Source: Pseudomonadota bacterium
Lineage (GTDB): Bacteria; Pseudomonadota; Alphaproteobacteria; Caulobacterales; Caulobacteraceae
DNA: 11,586 nucleotides
Reading direction: 5' to 3'
Assembly (NCBI GenBank): GCA_023445955.1
Contig: JAEXJH010000231.1
Span: 1-11,586, forward strand
Shown here piece after piece: positions 1 to 7,395 of this stretch. A program made the position numbers and the translations under genes. The notes under the pieces are model-generated. The model was not told the DNA's origin. It did no database searches and saw nothing but the letters and a program-made list of their open reading frames with translations. The stretch's first letter is position 1. Every line of letters starts with the position of its first letter.

Positions 1-938
1 TCGAGGACGGGCGCCTGCACCTGAACCGCGAGCCGGTCGATCCGCGCGAGCTGGTCCGGGGCGTGGCGCGGCTGCTGGCCGGCCAGGCCTCGCACAAGGG
101 GCTGCGGCTGGAGCTGGACTTGGCCGACGACCTGGGCTGGATCGAGACCGACCCGACCCGCGTGCGCCAGGCCCTGTTCAACCTGGTCGGCAACGCCGTG
201 AAGTTCACCTTGAAGGGCTCGGTGACCGTGCGGGCGCGCAGGGTCATGACCGCGGATGGCCAACGGCTCGTCTTCGACGTCATCGACACCGGCATCGGCG
301 TGCCCCTGGAAGCCCAGGCCAGCCTGTTCGAACGCTTCCAGCAAGCCGACGCCAGCACCACCCGCCGCTTCGGCGGCTCGGGCCTGGGCCTGGCCATCAC
401 CCGCAAGCTGGCCCAGATGCTGGGCGGCGAGGTGGCGTTCCGCTCGACGCCGGGCGAGGGCTCGACCTTCACCCTGACCATCGCCGCGCCGCCCGCCGCG
501 CCGCCGGCCGCCCTCGAGGCCGAGGCCGACGACCTGCTGGAAGGCCTGAAGGTCCTGGTGGTCGAGGACAACCCGACCAACCAGTTGGTCGCGCGTCGCA
601 TCCTGGAGCAGCTGGGCGCCCGCGTCAGCGTCGCCGACGACGGCGCGGCGGGGGTCGAGGCCGCGCGCATCGGGGCCTTCCACCTGATCCTGATGGACGT
701 GCAGATGCCAGGCATGGACGGGCTGGAGGCCTCGCGCCGCATCCGCGCCCTGCCGGGTCCGGAAGCGCGCGCGCCGATCATCGCCCTGACCGCCAATGTC
801 ATGGCCCATCAGCGCGCCGCCTATCGCGCTGCCGGCATGGACGGGGTGGCCGCCAAGCCGATCTCGCCCGCCGCCTTGGTCGCCGAGATCCTGCGCCTGT
901 CGCAGGCCAGCGGCGACAGCCAGGGCGCCGTCGCCTAA
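1..938 (+). CDS. Hybrid sensor histidine kinase, C-terminal part (5' end outside window)
   Basis: The reading frame is open from base 3, so the gene starts before the window; an internal GTG at 63 is not a credible start because the codons before it (EDGRLHL, then EPVDP) look like the end of a kinase dimerisation domain. Counting from the GTG at 63, the HATPase domain shows the N box ([10 protein letters not shown], residues 40-49), the G1 box (DTGIG, 75-79), the F box (FERFQQAD, 89-96) and the G2 box (GGSGLGLAI, 104-112). A short Ala/Pro linker leads to a receiver domain with the acidic pair (VEDN, 167-170), phospho-acceptor D212 ([11 protein letters not shown]), T243 and K265. There is no HPt domain, so phosphate would have to pass to a separate phosphotransfer protein. 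The missing N-terminal half holds the sensor, so the signal is unknown and no gene name is justified. Confidence 0.95.
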   Translation, partial: EDGRLHLNREPVDPRELVRGVARLLAGQASHKGLRLELDLADDLGWIETDPTRVRQALFNLVGNAVKFTLKGSVTVRARRVMTADGQRLVFDVIDTGIGVPLEAQASLFERFQQADASTTRRFGGSGLGLAITRKLAQMLGGEVAFRSTPGEGSTFTLTIAAPPAAPPAALEAEADDLLEGLKVLVVEDNPTNQLVARRILEQLGARVSVADDGAAGVEAARIGAFHLILMDVQMPGMDGLEASRRIRALPGPEARAPIIALTANVMAHQRAAYRAAGMDGVAAKPISPAALVAEILRLSQASGDSQGAVA

Positions 939-941
939 CCC

Positions 942-993
942 CGTTCCCCCAAGCTCTGAACCACGCTAAGCAGGGCTCAACTACGGGGGAACG
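942..993 (+). promoter_or_regulatory. Two-part inverted repeat covering the ribosome binding site of the transporter gene
   Basis: A perfect 9-bp inverted repeat (CGTTCCCCC at 942-950, GGGGGAACG at 985-993) encloses a second one (AGCTCTG at 952-958, CAGGGCT at 971-977, with one G-U pair in RNA). The right outer arm contains the transporter gene's Shine-Dalgarno-like GGGGGA (985-990), five bases before its ATG at 996. As RNA this could hide the ribosome binding site. It could also simply help end transcription of the kinase gene, although no T run follows it. The pairing is read directly from the sequence; the regulatory role is inferred. Confidence 0.45.
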
Positions 994-995
994 AA

Positions 996-2636
996 ATGGC
1001 CGAAACAGGTCAGGAACGCGCGTCGATGCGCACGGTGGTCGCGGCTTCGTCAGCCGGCACGGCCTTCGAGTGGTACGACTTCTTCATCTTCGGCAGCCTG
1101 ACCCAGGTCATCTCCAAGACCTTCTTCGCGGGCCTCAACGACACCGCCGGCTATATTGCCGCCCTGGCCCTGTTCGGCGTCGGCTTTGCGTTCCGGCCGC
1201 TGGGCGCGCTGGTGTTCGGCAAGATCGGCGACCAGGCCGGCCGCAAGGGCGCGTTCCTGGCCACGGTGCTGCTGATGGGCGGCGCCACCTTCGCCATTGC
1301 CTTCCTGCCGACCTATCAGCAGGCGGGCATCATCTCGCCGATCCTGCTGATCCTGATGCGCTGCGTGCAGGGCTTTGCTTTGGGCGGCGAGTACGGCGGG
1401 GCGGCGATCTATGTCGCCGAGCACTCGCCGGCCAACCAGCGCGGCTGGTCGACCTCGTGGGTGCAGACCTCGGCCGCCTTCGGCCTGTTCGGCGCTCTCT
1501 TGGTGATCATGGCCACCCGCGCGGTGGTTGGCGCGGAAGCCTTCGACGCCTGGGGCTGGCGCATCCCGTTCGCCGTCTCGATCGGCCTCCTGGGCATCTC
1601 GGTCTGGATGCGGATGAAGCTGTCGGAAAGCCCGACCTTCGCCGCCATGAAGGCGGAGGGCCAGGCCTCCAAGGCCCCCTATGCCGAGGCGTTCGGCCAG
1701 TGGAAGAACATGAAGCTGGTGATCCTGGCCTTCCTGTCGATGATGTGCGCCCAGGGCGGCGTCTGGTACACGACCTTCTTCTATTCCCAGACCTTCATGG
1801 AGAAGTTCCTCAAGGTCGACGCGGCCACCATCAACAGCGTGATGATGGTTACCACGGCGATCAGCGCGGTGTTCTATGTCGTGTTCGGCTGGCTGTCGGA
1901 CAGGATCGGCCGTAAGCCGGTGATGCTGGGCGGCATGACCCTGGCGCTGCTGTTTTACTTCCCGGGCTTCCACCTGCTGGAGAAGGCCGCCAATCCGGCC
2001 CTGGCCGAGGCGTCGGCCAAGTCGCCGGTGGTGGTCGTGGCCGATCCCAAGGACTGCTCGCTGCAGTTCGACCCCGTCGGCAAGACCGCCTTCGTCACCT
2101 CGTGCGACATCATCAAGAGCGCCCTGGCCAATGCCGGCGTCTCCTACGCCAACGAGAAGGCCCCGGCCGGCGCGACGGCGGTGATGAAGATCGGCGGCGC
2201 CGAGATCGTTTCGCAGAGCGCCAAGGGCCTGCCCAAGGCGCAGGCCAAGACGGTCAAGACCGGCGTCGAGACGAAGATCAAGGCCGCTCTGGTCAAGGCT
2301 GGCTACCCCGCCAAGGCCGACCCGGCGCGCATGAACAAGCCGATGATGATCGCCGTGCTGTTCGTGTTCGTGCTCGGCGCCACGGCGCTGTTCGGCCCGC
2401 TGGCCGCCTGCCTGGTTGAGTTGTTCCCGACGCGGGTGCGCTACACGGCCCTGTCGCTGCCCTACCATATCGGCACGGGCTGGGTCGGCGGCTTCGTGCC
2501 GTTCTTCGCCTTCGCCATCGTCACCGCGGTCGGCAATATCTATGCGGGCCTGTGGTACCCGATCGCCTTCACCCTGATCAGCGTCCTGACCACGGCCTTC
2601 CTGCTGCCGGAGACGAAGGAGCGACCGCTAGACTGA
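996..2636 (+). CDS. MFS transporter, metabolite:H+ symporter (MHS) type, with large periplasmic insert
   Basis: This 546-residue inner-membrane protein carries the MHS-family N-terminal signature (GTAFEWYDFFIFG, residues 21-33). It has the MFS loop motif after helix 2 (GKIGDQAGRKG, 75-85) and its echo after helix 8 (SDRIGRKP, 301-308). Other family marks are RCVQGFALGGEYGGA (122-136) and LVELFPTRVRYTALS (473-487). Twelve membrane helices can be traced. Between helices 9 and 10 lies an extra hydrophilic stretch of roughly 110 residues (about 335-447) with cysteines C354 and C370; this makes it longer than ordinary family members such as KgtP or ProP (about 430-500). The ATG at 996 is preceded by GGGGGA. 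Family members carry organic acids, betaines or aromatic acids with protons; the substrate cannot be told here. Its stop codon lies within a 9-bp tail-to-tail overlap with the minus-strand gene at 2628-3521. Confidence 0.93.
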   Translation: MAETGQERASMRTVVAASSAGTAFEWYDFFIFGSLTQVISKTFFAGLNDTAGYIAALALFGVGFAFRPLGALVFGKIGDQAGRKGAFLATVLLMGGATFAIAFLPTYQQAGIISPILLILMRCVQGFALGGEYGGAAIYVAEHSPANQRGWSTSWVQTSAAFGLFGALLVIMATRAVVGAEAFDAWGWRIPFAVSIGLLGISVWMRMKLSESPTFAAMKAEGQASKAPYAEAFGQWKNMKLVILAFLSMMCAQGGVWYTTFFYSQTFMEKFLKVDAATINSVMMVTTAISAVFYVVFGWLSDRIGRKPVMLGGMTLALLFYFPGFHLLEKAANPALAEASAKSPVVVVADPKDCSLQFDPVGKTAFVTSCDIIKSALANAGVSYANEKAPAGATAVMKIGGAEIVSQSAKGLPKAQAKTVKTGVETKIKAALVKAGYPAKADPARMNKPMMIAVLFVFVLGATALFGPLAACLVELFPTRVRYTALSLPYHIGTGWVGGFVPFFAFAIVTAVGNIYAGLWYPIAFTLISVLTTAFLLPETKERPLD

Positions 2637-3521
2637 GGCCGCCGGCAGCACCTCGACCGCCACCTCGGCCTGGGTCAGGGCATGCACCAGGGCCGGGTCG
2701 ATGGCGTGGGTGATCAGGCGGACGATCTGGCGGCCCTCGCGAGCCAGCTGCACCAGGTGCTCGGCGTCGGCCTGAGACGGGTCCAGGCGGTCGACGTCGC
2801 GGCGGGCCATCTTGACGATCTCCGGATCGGCGTCGCTGTCCAGCACCAGCACGTCGGCCGCGCCCAGGGCCCGGCTGGCGCGCAGGGTCAAGAGGTCGGC
2901 GGGACCCTTGCCGGCGATGAAGCGCACCACGCCCTTGCGGGCCGAGCCTTTGGACAGGGCTTCGCGGAACAGCTGGCCGGCGCGCTCCATGTCGCCGTCG
3001 CGGGCCGCCTGCGCGGCCTCGCCCAGCACGGCGTCGCGCAGGAAGGCCCGGCGCTCGTGCAGGGCCGGCAGCGCCCCGCGCACCTCGCCCTGGAACTTCT
3101 GCAGCAGGGCCGCGACCCGGCCCGTGCCTTCCGGCACCTGGGCCTCGATATCGTTGCGCAGCATGGTGGCCAGCACCGGGGCCGAGCCGCCGGTGCCGAC
3201 GGCCGCCACCACCTCGCCGCGGTCGATCACGGCGGGGGTGTTGAAGTCGCAAAGCGCGGGCCGGTCGACGACATTGACCAGCACCCGCGCGGCTCGCGCC
3301 GCGCCGGCGGCGGCCTGGACGAACACCTCGTCGCTGCTGGCCACGAAGGCCAGGGTCGCGCCGGTATAGGCGCCGGGCAGGTAGGCGTCATGGCCCTCCA
3401 GCCGAACGATCGTGGCGGGCGAGCCCTCGAACAGCCGCGCCTTGGCGTCGGCGGCGTCGCCCGTGCCGGCGATGACGATCTTGCGGCCGGCCAGGGGGAA
3501 ATAGGCGGGGAAGCTGTCCAA
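2628..3521 (-). CDS. CysG-like precorrin-2 dehydrogenase/ferrochelatase with truncated methyltransferase remnant
   Basis: The 297-residue product resembles the N-terminal half of CysG, which oxidises precorrin-2 with NAD and inserts iron to make siroheme for sulfite or nitrite reductase. Seen: a Rossmann motif (AGTGDAADAKARL, residues 18-30), NVVD (83-86, whose Asp matches the catalytic D104 of E. coli CysG by my alignment from memory), TPAVIDRGEV (95-104) and GTGGSAPVLA (109-118). A helical dimerisation region follows to about 190. Residues 197-297 match only the first part of the uroporphyrinogen methyltransferase domain (FIAGKGPADLLTLRA) and end where the family's GGDPFIFGRGG and PGITA motifs should come, so this part should be inactive. 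The Rossmann part is also about 18 residues shorter than in CysG. The start is TTG, with AAGAGG (3528-3533) six bases upstream; that site overlaps the stop codon of the lipoprotein gene, so translation is probably coupled. Confidence 0.85.
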   Translation of the reverse strand: MDSFPAYFPLAGRKIVIAGTGDAADAKARLFEGSPATIVRLEGHDAYLPGAYTGATLAFVASSDEVFVQAAAGAARAARVLVNVVDRPALCDFNTPAVIDRGEVVAAVGTGGSAPVLATMLRNDIEAQVPEGTGRVAALLQKFQGEVRGALPALHERRAFLRDAVLGEAAQAARDGDMERAGQLFREALSKGSARKGVVRFIAGKGPADLLTLRASRALGAADVLVLDSDADPEIVKMARRDVDRLDPSQADAEHLVQLAREGRQIVRLITHAIDPALVHALTQAEVAVEVLPAASV

Positions 3522-3531
3522 CGCGAACCTC

Positions 3532-3846
3532 TTACTGAGAGCGGCAGTCGGCGTAGGGGCCGCCGGGGAAGCCCTTGAGCATGGCGTCCGCGCCCTTGCT
3601 CCACAGCTCGGCGTCGCCGGCCGTGTAGCGCGCGCCGGAGGCCGAGCGGGCCAGTTTCAGGGTCTTGCTGACGCCGCCGGCCGTGACCACCACCTTCTTG
3701 CCGTGCAGGGCGTAGGCGCTGGTGAACCGCTTGCCGGCCTTGCAGCTGTAGCGGATGGGCGCATCGGTCGCGTCCATCGGGGCCACGGTGGCGCAGCCCG
3801 CCAGAGTGACGGCGAGGATGGCGAAGGAAACGAGGACGCGGCGCAA
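3532..3846 (-). CDS. mliC: MliC/PliC-type lysozyme inhibitor lipoprotein
   Basis: The 104-residue product begins with a short signal peptide and lipobox (LAGC, C18), so it should be a lipoprotein in the cell envelope. The mature part has the MliC pattern: YSC (residues 33-35), then a glycine/lysine-rich strand region, then the hallmark SASGARYTAGDAELWSKGADA, and a final YADC near the C-terminus. In E. coli MliC the matching SASGARY and WSKGDEA segments insert into the active site of c-type lysozyme, and the two outer cysteines form a disulfide. Proteins of this family protect peptidoglycan from animal lysozyme. The start is TTG at 3846, supported by GGAG (3856-3859 on the plus strand as CTCC) nine bases away; no in-frame ATG gives the signal peptide. 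It is first in a unit with the CysG-like gene, 10 bases downstream. The family call is from motif memory. Confidence 0.82.
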   Translation of the reverse strand: MRRVLVSFAILAVTLAGCATVAPMDATDAPIRYSCKAGKRFTSAYALHGKKVVVTAGGVSKTLKLARSASGARYTAGDAELWSKGADAMLKGFPGGPYADCRSQ

Positions 3847-4062
3847 GACGAGAGTCTCCAGGCGATACCGGGCAAAGCATAGCGGGTTTCGAAGACGGCG
3901 CCCGCCCGCCTTCGTCTTGGGAAGCGTTTTTCGGCCGCCGCGCGTTCCCTTCGAACTGCGCTGTTCAAAATCCGCTGGCCAGGCGATGACTGAACGGTGT
4001 TAGGTTTTGACTGACTGGCGGGTGCGTCGTCGCGCCTGCCCCTCGCTGGGAGGCGAGAACGC
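3847..4062. promoter_or_regulatory. Divergent intergenic region between mliC and the iorA-like gene
   Basis: These 216 bases must hold promoters for both directions. Visible elements are a dyad GAAC-N6-GTTC (3953-3966, with TT/AA extension to 3950-3969), an exact TGACTGA direct repeat at 3987-3993 and 4008-4014 (21 bp apart, two helical turns), and a TTGACT (4007-4012) that resembles a -35 box but lacks a clear -10 partner. On the minus strand, TATGCT (3881-3876) resembles a -10 box for mliC. A small hairpin (CTCGC 4042-4046, GCGAG 4053-4057) presents the GGGAGG ribosome binding site of the iorA-like gene partly in its loop. None of these is conclusive. Confidence 0.35.
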
Positions 4063-4593
4063 ATGGCCGTGACTCTCGACATCAATGGCAAGCCGACCGC
4101 GATCCAGGCCGCGCCGGAGACCCCGCTGCTGTGGGTGCTGCGCGACGAGCTGGGCATGACCGGCACGAAGTTCGGCTGCGGCATGGCCCAGTGCGGGGCG
4201 TGCACGGTGCATCTGGACGGCCAGCCGATCCGCGCGTGCGTGACGCCGATCGAGGCGGTCGGCGCGGCCAAGATCACCACGATCGAGGGCCTGGGCGGCC
4301 AGCATCCGGTGCAACAGGCCTGGGTGCGCCACGACGTGCCGCAGTGCGGCTACTGCCAGTCGGGCCAGATCATGTCGGCCTGCGCCCTGCTGGCCCAGAA
4401 GCCCAAGCCGACGGACCAGGACATCGACAACGCCATGGCGGGGAACATCTGCCGCTGCGGCGCCTATCAGCGGATCCGCGCGGCGATCAAGGACGCGGCC
4501 GACTTCGGTCCGCCGCAGGGCGACAAGCACGCCGACATCGACGAGGCCATCGTCGCCGCCTCTGGCGCGACCAACCGCGGAGCCGGCCGATGA
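4063..4593 (+). CDS. iorA: Isoquinoline 1-oxidoreductase-type small subunit (two [2Fe-2S] clusters)
   Basis: This 176-residue protein is the electron-transfer subunit of a xanthine-oxidase-family molybdenum hydroxylase. It has the plant-ferredoxin-type cluster site (C39, C44, C47, C59, in [16 protein letters not shown]) and the second [2Fe-2S] site typical of the family (C95 and C98 in [10 protein letters not shown]130 and C132 in NICRCGAY). All eight expected cysteines are present. Electrons from the molybdenum site pass through these clusters to an acceptor that is not encoded nearby. It has no signal peptide of its own, so if the enzyme works in the periplasm it would be exported folded with the large subunit, as is known for Tat partners. 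GGGAGG (4048-4053) precedes the ATG at 4063. The last four bases overlap the next gene (ATGA), showing coupled translation. The name iorA reflects the family; the real substrate is unknown and could be an aldehyde or an N-heterocycle. Confidence 0.93.
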   Translation: MAVTLDINGKPTAIQAAPETPLLWVLRDELGMTGTKFGCGMAQCGACTVHLDGQPIRACVTPIEAVGAAKITTIEGLGGQHPVQQAWVRHDVPQCGYCQSGQIMSACALLAQKPKPTDQDIDNAMAGNICRCGAYQRIRAAIKDAADFGPPQGDKHADIDEAIVAASGATNRGAGR

Positions 4594-6782
4594 ACGCCCC
4601 CGTCAATCCGAAGGATCTGGCGCAAGCCCAGCCCAGCCGCCGCGACGTGGTCGTCGCCTCGGCCCTGGTCGGCGGGACCTTGCTGGTCGGCTGCTCGCCG
4701 GCCGACATCATGAGCGCCGGCTCCAAGGTCGAGGTCGGGGCCTTCGGGCCGTTCATCAAGATCGCGCCCGACGGCGTGGTGACGGTGATCTCCAAGCACA
4801 TCGAGATGGGCCAGGGCAATCACGCCGGTCTGTCTGCGATCGTCGCCGAGGAGCTGGACGCCGATTGGACCAAGGTCATGGTCGAGCAGGCTCCGGCCAA
4901 CGCCAAGCTCTACGCCAACGGCGCCCTGGGCGCGCAGCTGACCGGCGGCTCGTCGGCGATCTCCAACTCTTGGGAGCAGCTGCGCAAGGCCGGGGCCGGC
5001 GCGCGGGCCATGTTCGTCCAGGCCGCCGCCAACAAGTGGAACGTCGCGGTCGGCGAGATCAGCGTGAAGGACAGCGTGGTCAGCCACACCTCCGGCAAGA
5101 CCGCGACCTTCGGCGAGCTTCTGGCCGACGCCGCCAAGGTTCCCGCTCCCACCGACGTCAAGCTGAAGGACCCCAAGACCTTCACCCTGATCGGCACCGC
5201 CCGGGTGCGCCGCAAGGACGCCCAGGCCAAGAGCGACGGCACCGCCCGCTACACCCAGGACGTCCGCCTGCCCGACATGCTGGTTGCGGTGGTCGCCCAC
5301 GGCCCGCGCTTCGGGGCCAAGGTCAAAAGCTTCGACGCCGCCGACGCCAAGAAGGTCCCTGGAGTCGTCGACGTCTACGAGATCCCGACTGGCGTGGCGG
5401 TGGTGGCCCAGACCACCTACGCCGCCCGCATGGGCCGCGAGGCGCTGAAGGTCGAGTGGGACGAGGACAAGGCCGAAAAGCGCGGCTCGACCGCCATCGC
5501 CCAGCTGTTCCACGATGTCGCCACCGGCAAGAACGCCGAGACCAAGTGGGAGAGCTTCGACCAGCGCGGCGACACCAATGTGCTGAACGCGCCTCCGAAA
5601 GCCGGCGAGCCGGTGTTCGAGACCACCTACGAATTTCCCTATCTGGCCCACGCCACCATGGAGCCCATGAACTGCGTGGCGGCCGTGGACGGCGGCAAGG
5701 TCAAGATGGTGTTCGGCTCCCAAGGCCAGACCCTGGACCAGCTGGCCGCCGCCAAGATCGTCGGCTGCCTGCCCGGTTCGGTCGAGATCGAGACCCTGTT
5801 CGCCGGTGGTTCGTTCGGCCGCCGCGCCAACTTCCAGTCCGACTATGTCGCGGAATGCGTCCACATCGCCAAGAAGGTCGGCAAGGGTCGGCCGGTGAAG
5901 CTGGTCTGGACGCGCGAGGACGACATGCGGGCCGGTTACTTCCGGCCGCTGACCGTGCACACCGTGAAGGTCCAGCTGGACAAGGACGGCTACCCGGCCG
6001 CCTGGCGCCATCGCATCGTCAGCCAGTCGATCATGAAGGGCTCGCCGATGGGCGGCAAAGGCCCTGATCAGACGGCGATCGAGGGCACGGCCGGCTCGCC
6101 CTACCTGAAGGCCACGCCGATCGTCGACGCCCAGGTGGCGCTGCCCGACGTCGGCGTACCGGTGCTGTGGTGGCGTTCGGTCGGCGCGACCCACACCGCC
6201 TTCGTCATGGAGCACACCATCGACCAGCTGGCGGCCAAGGCCGGCAAGGATCCGATCGAGTATCGCCGGGCGCTCTACACCAAGGCCGGCGCCGACCGGC
6301 ACCTGGCCGTGCTGAACCTGGCGGTCGAGAAGGCCTCGGCCCCGACCGTTGGCTGGACGCGCGGCGTGGCGGTGCACGAGAGCTTCGGCTCGGTCGTGGC
6401 CCAGGTCGCTGAGGTCAAGCTCGAGAACGGCGTCCCACGCGTCGGCCGCGTGGTCACCGCCATCGACTGCGGCGTCGCCATCTCGCCCGACCAGATCGCC
6501 GCGCAGATGGAAGGCGGCACCTGCTACGGCCTGTCGGCCGCCCTGTTCGGCGAGGTGACCCTGACCGACGGCCAGGTCGACCAGAGCAATTTCGATCGCT
6601 ACCGCGTGCTGCGGATCAACGAGGCGCCGATGGTCGAGACCAACATCGTCCCGTCCGGCAATCCGCCCAGCGGGGTGGGCGAGCCCGGCACCCCGGTGAT
6701 CGGCCCGGCCGTGGCCAACGCGCTGTTTGCCCTGAACAAGACCGCGACCACGCGCCTGCCGTTCTTGCGTTCTGACGCCTGA
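4590..6782 (+). CDS. iorB: Isoquinoline 1-oxidoreductase-type molybdopterin-binding large subunit
   Basis: The 730-residue catalytic subunit holds the molybdenum cofactor. The N-terminus has a twin-arginine signal (SRRDVVVA, residues 16-23) and a hydrophobic stretch ending in a lipobox-like LVGC (C35), pointing to a Tat-exported protein that may be lipid-anchored. Cofactor-domain motifs include EMGQGNHAG (72-80), [16 protein letters not shown] (117-132), [10 protein letters not shown] (355-364) and AGGSFGRR (405-412). The C-terminal GVGEPGTP (695-702) carries E698, at the place of the family's catalytic glutamate. The family of two-subunit IorAB enzymes uses molybdopterin cytosine dinucleotide and hydroxylates N-heterocycles or aldehydes; which one here is not visible. 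The chosen ATG overlaps the stop of the small-subunit gene by four bases. The frame is open further upstream, but that stretch only shadows the small-subunit gene. Usual companions such as a c-type cytochrome or an XdhC-like maturation protein are absent. Confidence 0.93.
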   Translation: MNAPVNPKDLAQAQPSRRDVVVASALVGGTLLVGCSPADIMSAGSKVEVGAFGPFIKIAPDGVVTVISKHIEMGQGNHAGLSAIVAEELDADWTKVMVEQAPANAKLYANGALGAQLTGGSSAISNSWEQLRKAGAGARAMFVQAAANKWNVAVGEISVKDSVVSHTSGKTATFGELLADAAKVPAPTDVKLKDPKTFTLIGTARVRRKDAQAKSDGTARYTQDVRLPDMLVAVVAHGPRFGAKVKSFDAADAKKVPGVVDVYEIPTGVAVVAQTTYAARMGREALKVEWDEDKAEKRGSTAIAQLFHDVATGKNAETKWESFDQRGDTNVLNAPPKAGEPVFETTYEFPYLAHATMEPMNCVAAVDGGKVKMVFGSQGQTLDQLAAAKIVGCLPGSVEIETLFAGGSFGRRANFQSDYVAECVHIAKKVGKGRPVKLVWTREDDMRAGYFRPLTVHTVKVQLDKDGYPAAWRHRIVSQSIMKGSPMGGKGPDQTAIEGTAGSPYLKATPIVDAQVALPDVGVPVLWWRSVGATHTAFVMEHTIDQLAAKAGKDPIEYRRALYTKAGADRHLAVLNLAVEKASAPTVGWTRGVAVHESFGSVVAQVAEVKLENGVPRVGRVVTAIDCGVAISPDQIAAQMEGGTCYGLSAALFGEVTLTDGQVDQSNFDRYRVLRINEAPMVETNIVPSGNPPSGVGEPGTPVIGPAVANALFALNKTATTRLPFLRSDA

Positions 6783-6786
6783 TCAT

Positions 6787-6826
6787 CCAATTTTACCCGT
6801 TTCGCTCGCTAGACGGGAAGAATTGG
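6787..6826. promoter_or_regulatory. Long AT-rich dyad bracketing a promoter-like sequence upstream of the LuxR-type gene
   Basis: Arms CCAATTTTACCCGT (6787-6800) and ACGGGAAGAATTGG (6813-6826) are inverted copies over 14 bases, with one mismatch and one G-T pair, around a 12-base centre. The centre and right arm contain GCTAGAC (6808-6814), which fits the Caulobacter housekeeping -10 consensus GCTANAWC. TTTACC (6792-6797), ten bases before it, could serve as a weak -35. Transcription would start near 6820, shortly before the ATG at 6839. The dyad could be an operator for the LuxR-type protein or another regulator. It could also be a hairpin that ends the iorAB transcript, but no T run follows it. 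Confidence 0.45.
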
Positions 6827-6838
6827 GCCGCCCATCTT

Positions 6839-7318
6839 ATGGCGATGGTTCAGAGCGTCAGTACCGCGTTCGAGAAGTTGACCCCGCGCGAGCGGGAGAT
6901 CCTGCGGCTGATCGCGGCGCATCTCCAGTCCAAGGAGATCGCCCGCGCGCTGGGCCTGTCGCCCAAGACCGTCGAGATGCACGTGCTCAGCGCCCGCCGG
7001 CGCCTGTCGGGCATGAGCCGCCGCGACGCGGCCCTGGCCTTCGTGGCCTGGGAAGGCGGCGACCCCGGTAATGACTACCGTAAGCAGCCAGACAGTCTGG
7101 CAGCGCTTCCGGCGCTGCCGCCTTCTGAGCGGGAGGCAGGGGGCGACCAAGACAGTGCGGCGCGCGCCCTTCCCCGGGACTGGCGTCATGACCTGAGCAA
7201 TATCCAATGGATCGGCCTGATCCTGGCGATCACCGCGCTGACGGCGGTGCTGCTGGCGATCACCGCGATAGGCATCCATGAGTTCATCATGGCGATCCAG
7301 GCGATAACCCAGCGCTGA
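6839..7318 (+). CDS. LuxR-type DNA-binding protein with C-terminal membrane helix
   Basis: The 159-residue product has a LuxR/GerE helix-turn-helix at its N-terminus (residues about 14-65; LTPREREILRLIA, then SKEIARALGLSPKTVEMHV, the recognition-helix pattern). A polar, low-complexity linker (about 75-118) follows, then one strongly hydrophobic helix (about 123-148) near the C-terminus. There is no receiver, autoinducer-binding or other sensor domain, and the order (HTH first, membrane anchor last) is the reverse of usual LuxR-family proteins. It would be an inner-membrane protein with the DNA-binding part in the cytoplasm. No convincing ribosome binding site precedes the ATG at 6839; a second ATG at 6845 is equally possible. 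The gene lies 56 bases after iorB but is probably transcribed from its own promoter in the dyad at 6787-6826. Its targets are unknown; the neighbouring membrane-protein gene is the natural candidate partner. Confidence 0.85.
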   Translation: MAMVQSVSTAFEKLTPREREILRLIAAHLQSKEIARALGLSPKTVEMHVLSARRRLSGMSRRDAALAFVAWEGGDPGNDYRKQPDSLAALPALPPSEREAGGDQDSAARALPRDWRHDLSNIQWIGLILAITALTAVLLAITAIGIHEFIMAIQAITQR

Positions 7319-7395
7319 CCGGTTCGCCCGGCCCTACTCCACCATCATCCCAGCGTCACCAAGCGTGCGGTCGTCACCGCGCGACGGGATTTGTT

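Noticed and set aside
1050..2468. Long minus-strand open frame opposite the MFS transporter
   Set aside because: It mirrors a clear MHS transporter gene; the product is rich in His, Arg and Gly without any family motif, as expected for a frame shadow in GC-rich DNA.
3892..3918. AAGACG/CGTCTT inverted repeat as a terminator or operator
   Set aside because: Arms of six bases with a 15-base GC-rich loop and no T tract are close to what chance gives in this composition.
3944..3966. Possible SOS (LexA) box in the mliC-iorA intergenic region
   Set aside because: The alphaproteobacterial box is GTTC-N7-GTTC; here the direct GTTC copies are 15 bases apart and the GAAC/GTTC pair is inverted with six between, so the spacing is wrong.
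4131..4589. Upstream extension of the iorB frame
   Set aside because: This part is an out-of-frame reading of the iorA-like gene; the ATG at 4590 gives the Tat signal and the usual four-base overlap.
4467..6377. 636-codon minus-strand open frame opposite iorB
   Set aside because: The plus strand has all molybdenum-hydroxylase motifs in order; the opposite frame is low-complexity and matches nothing.
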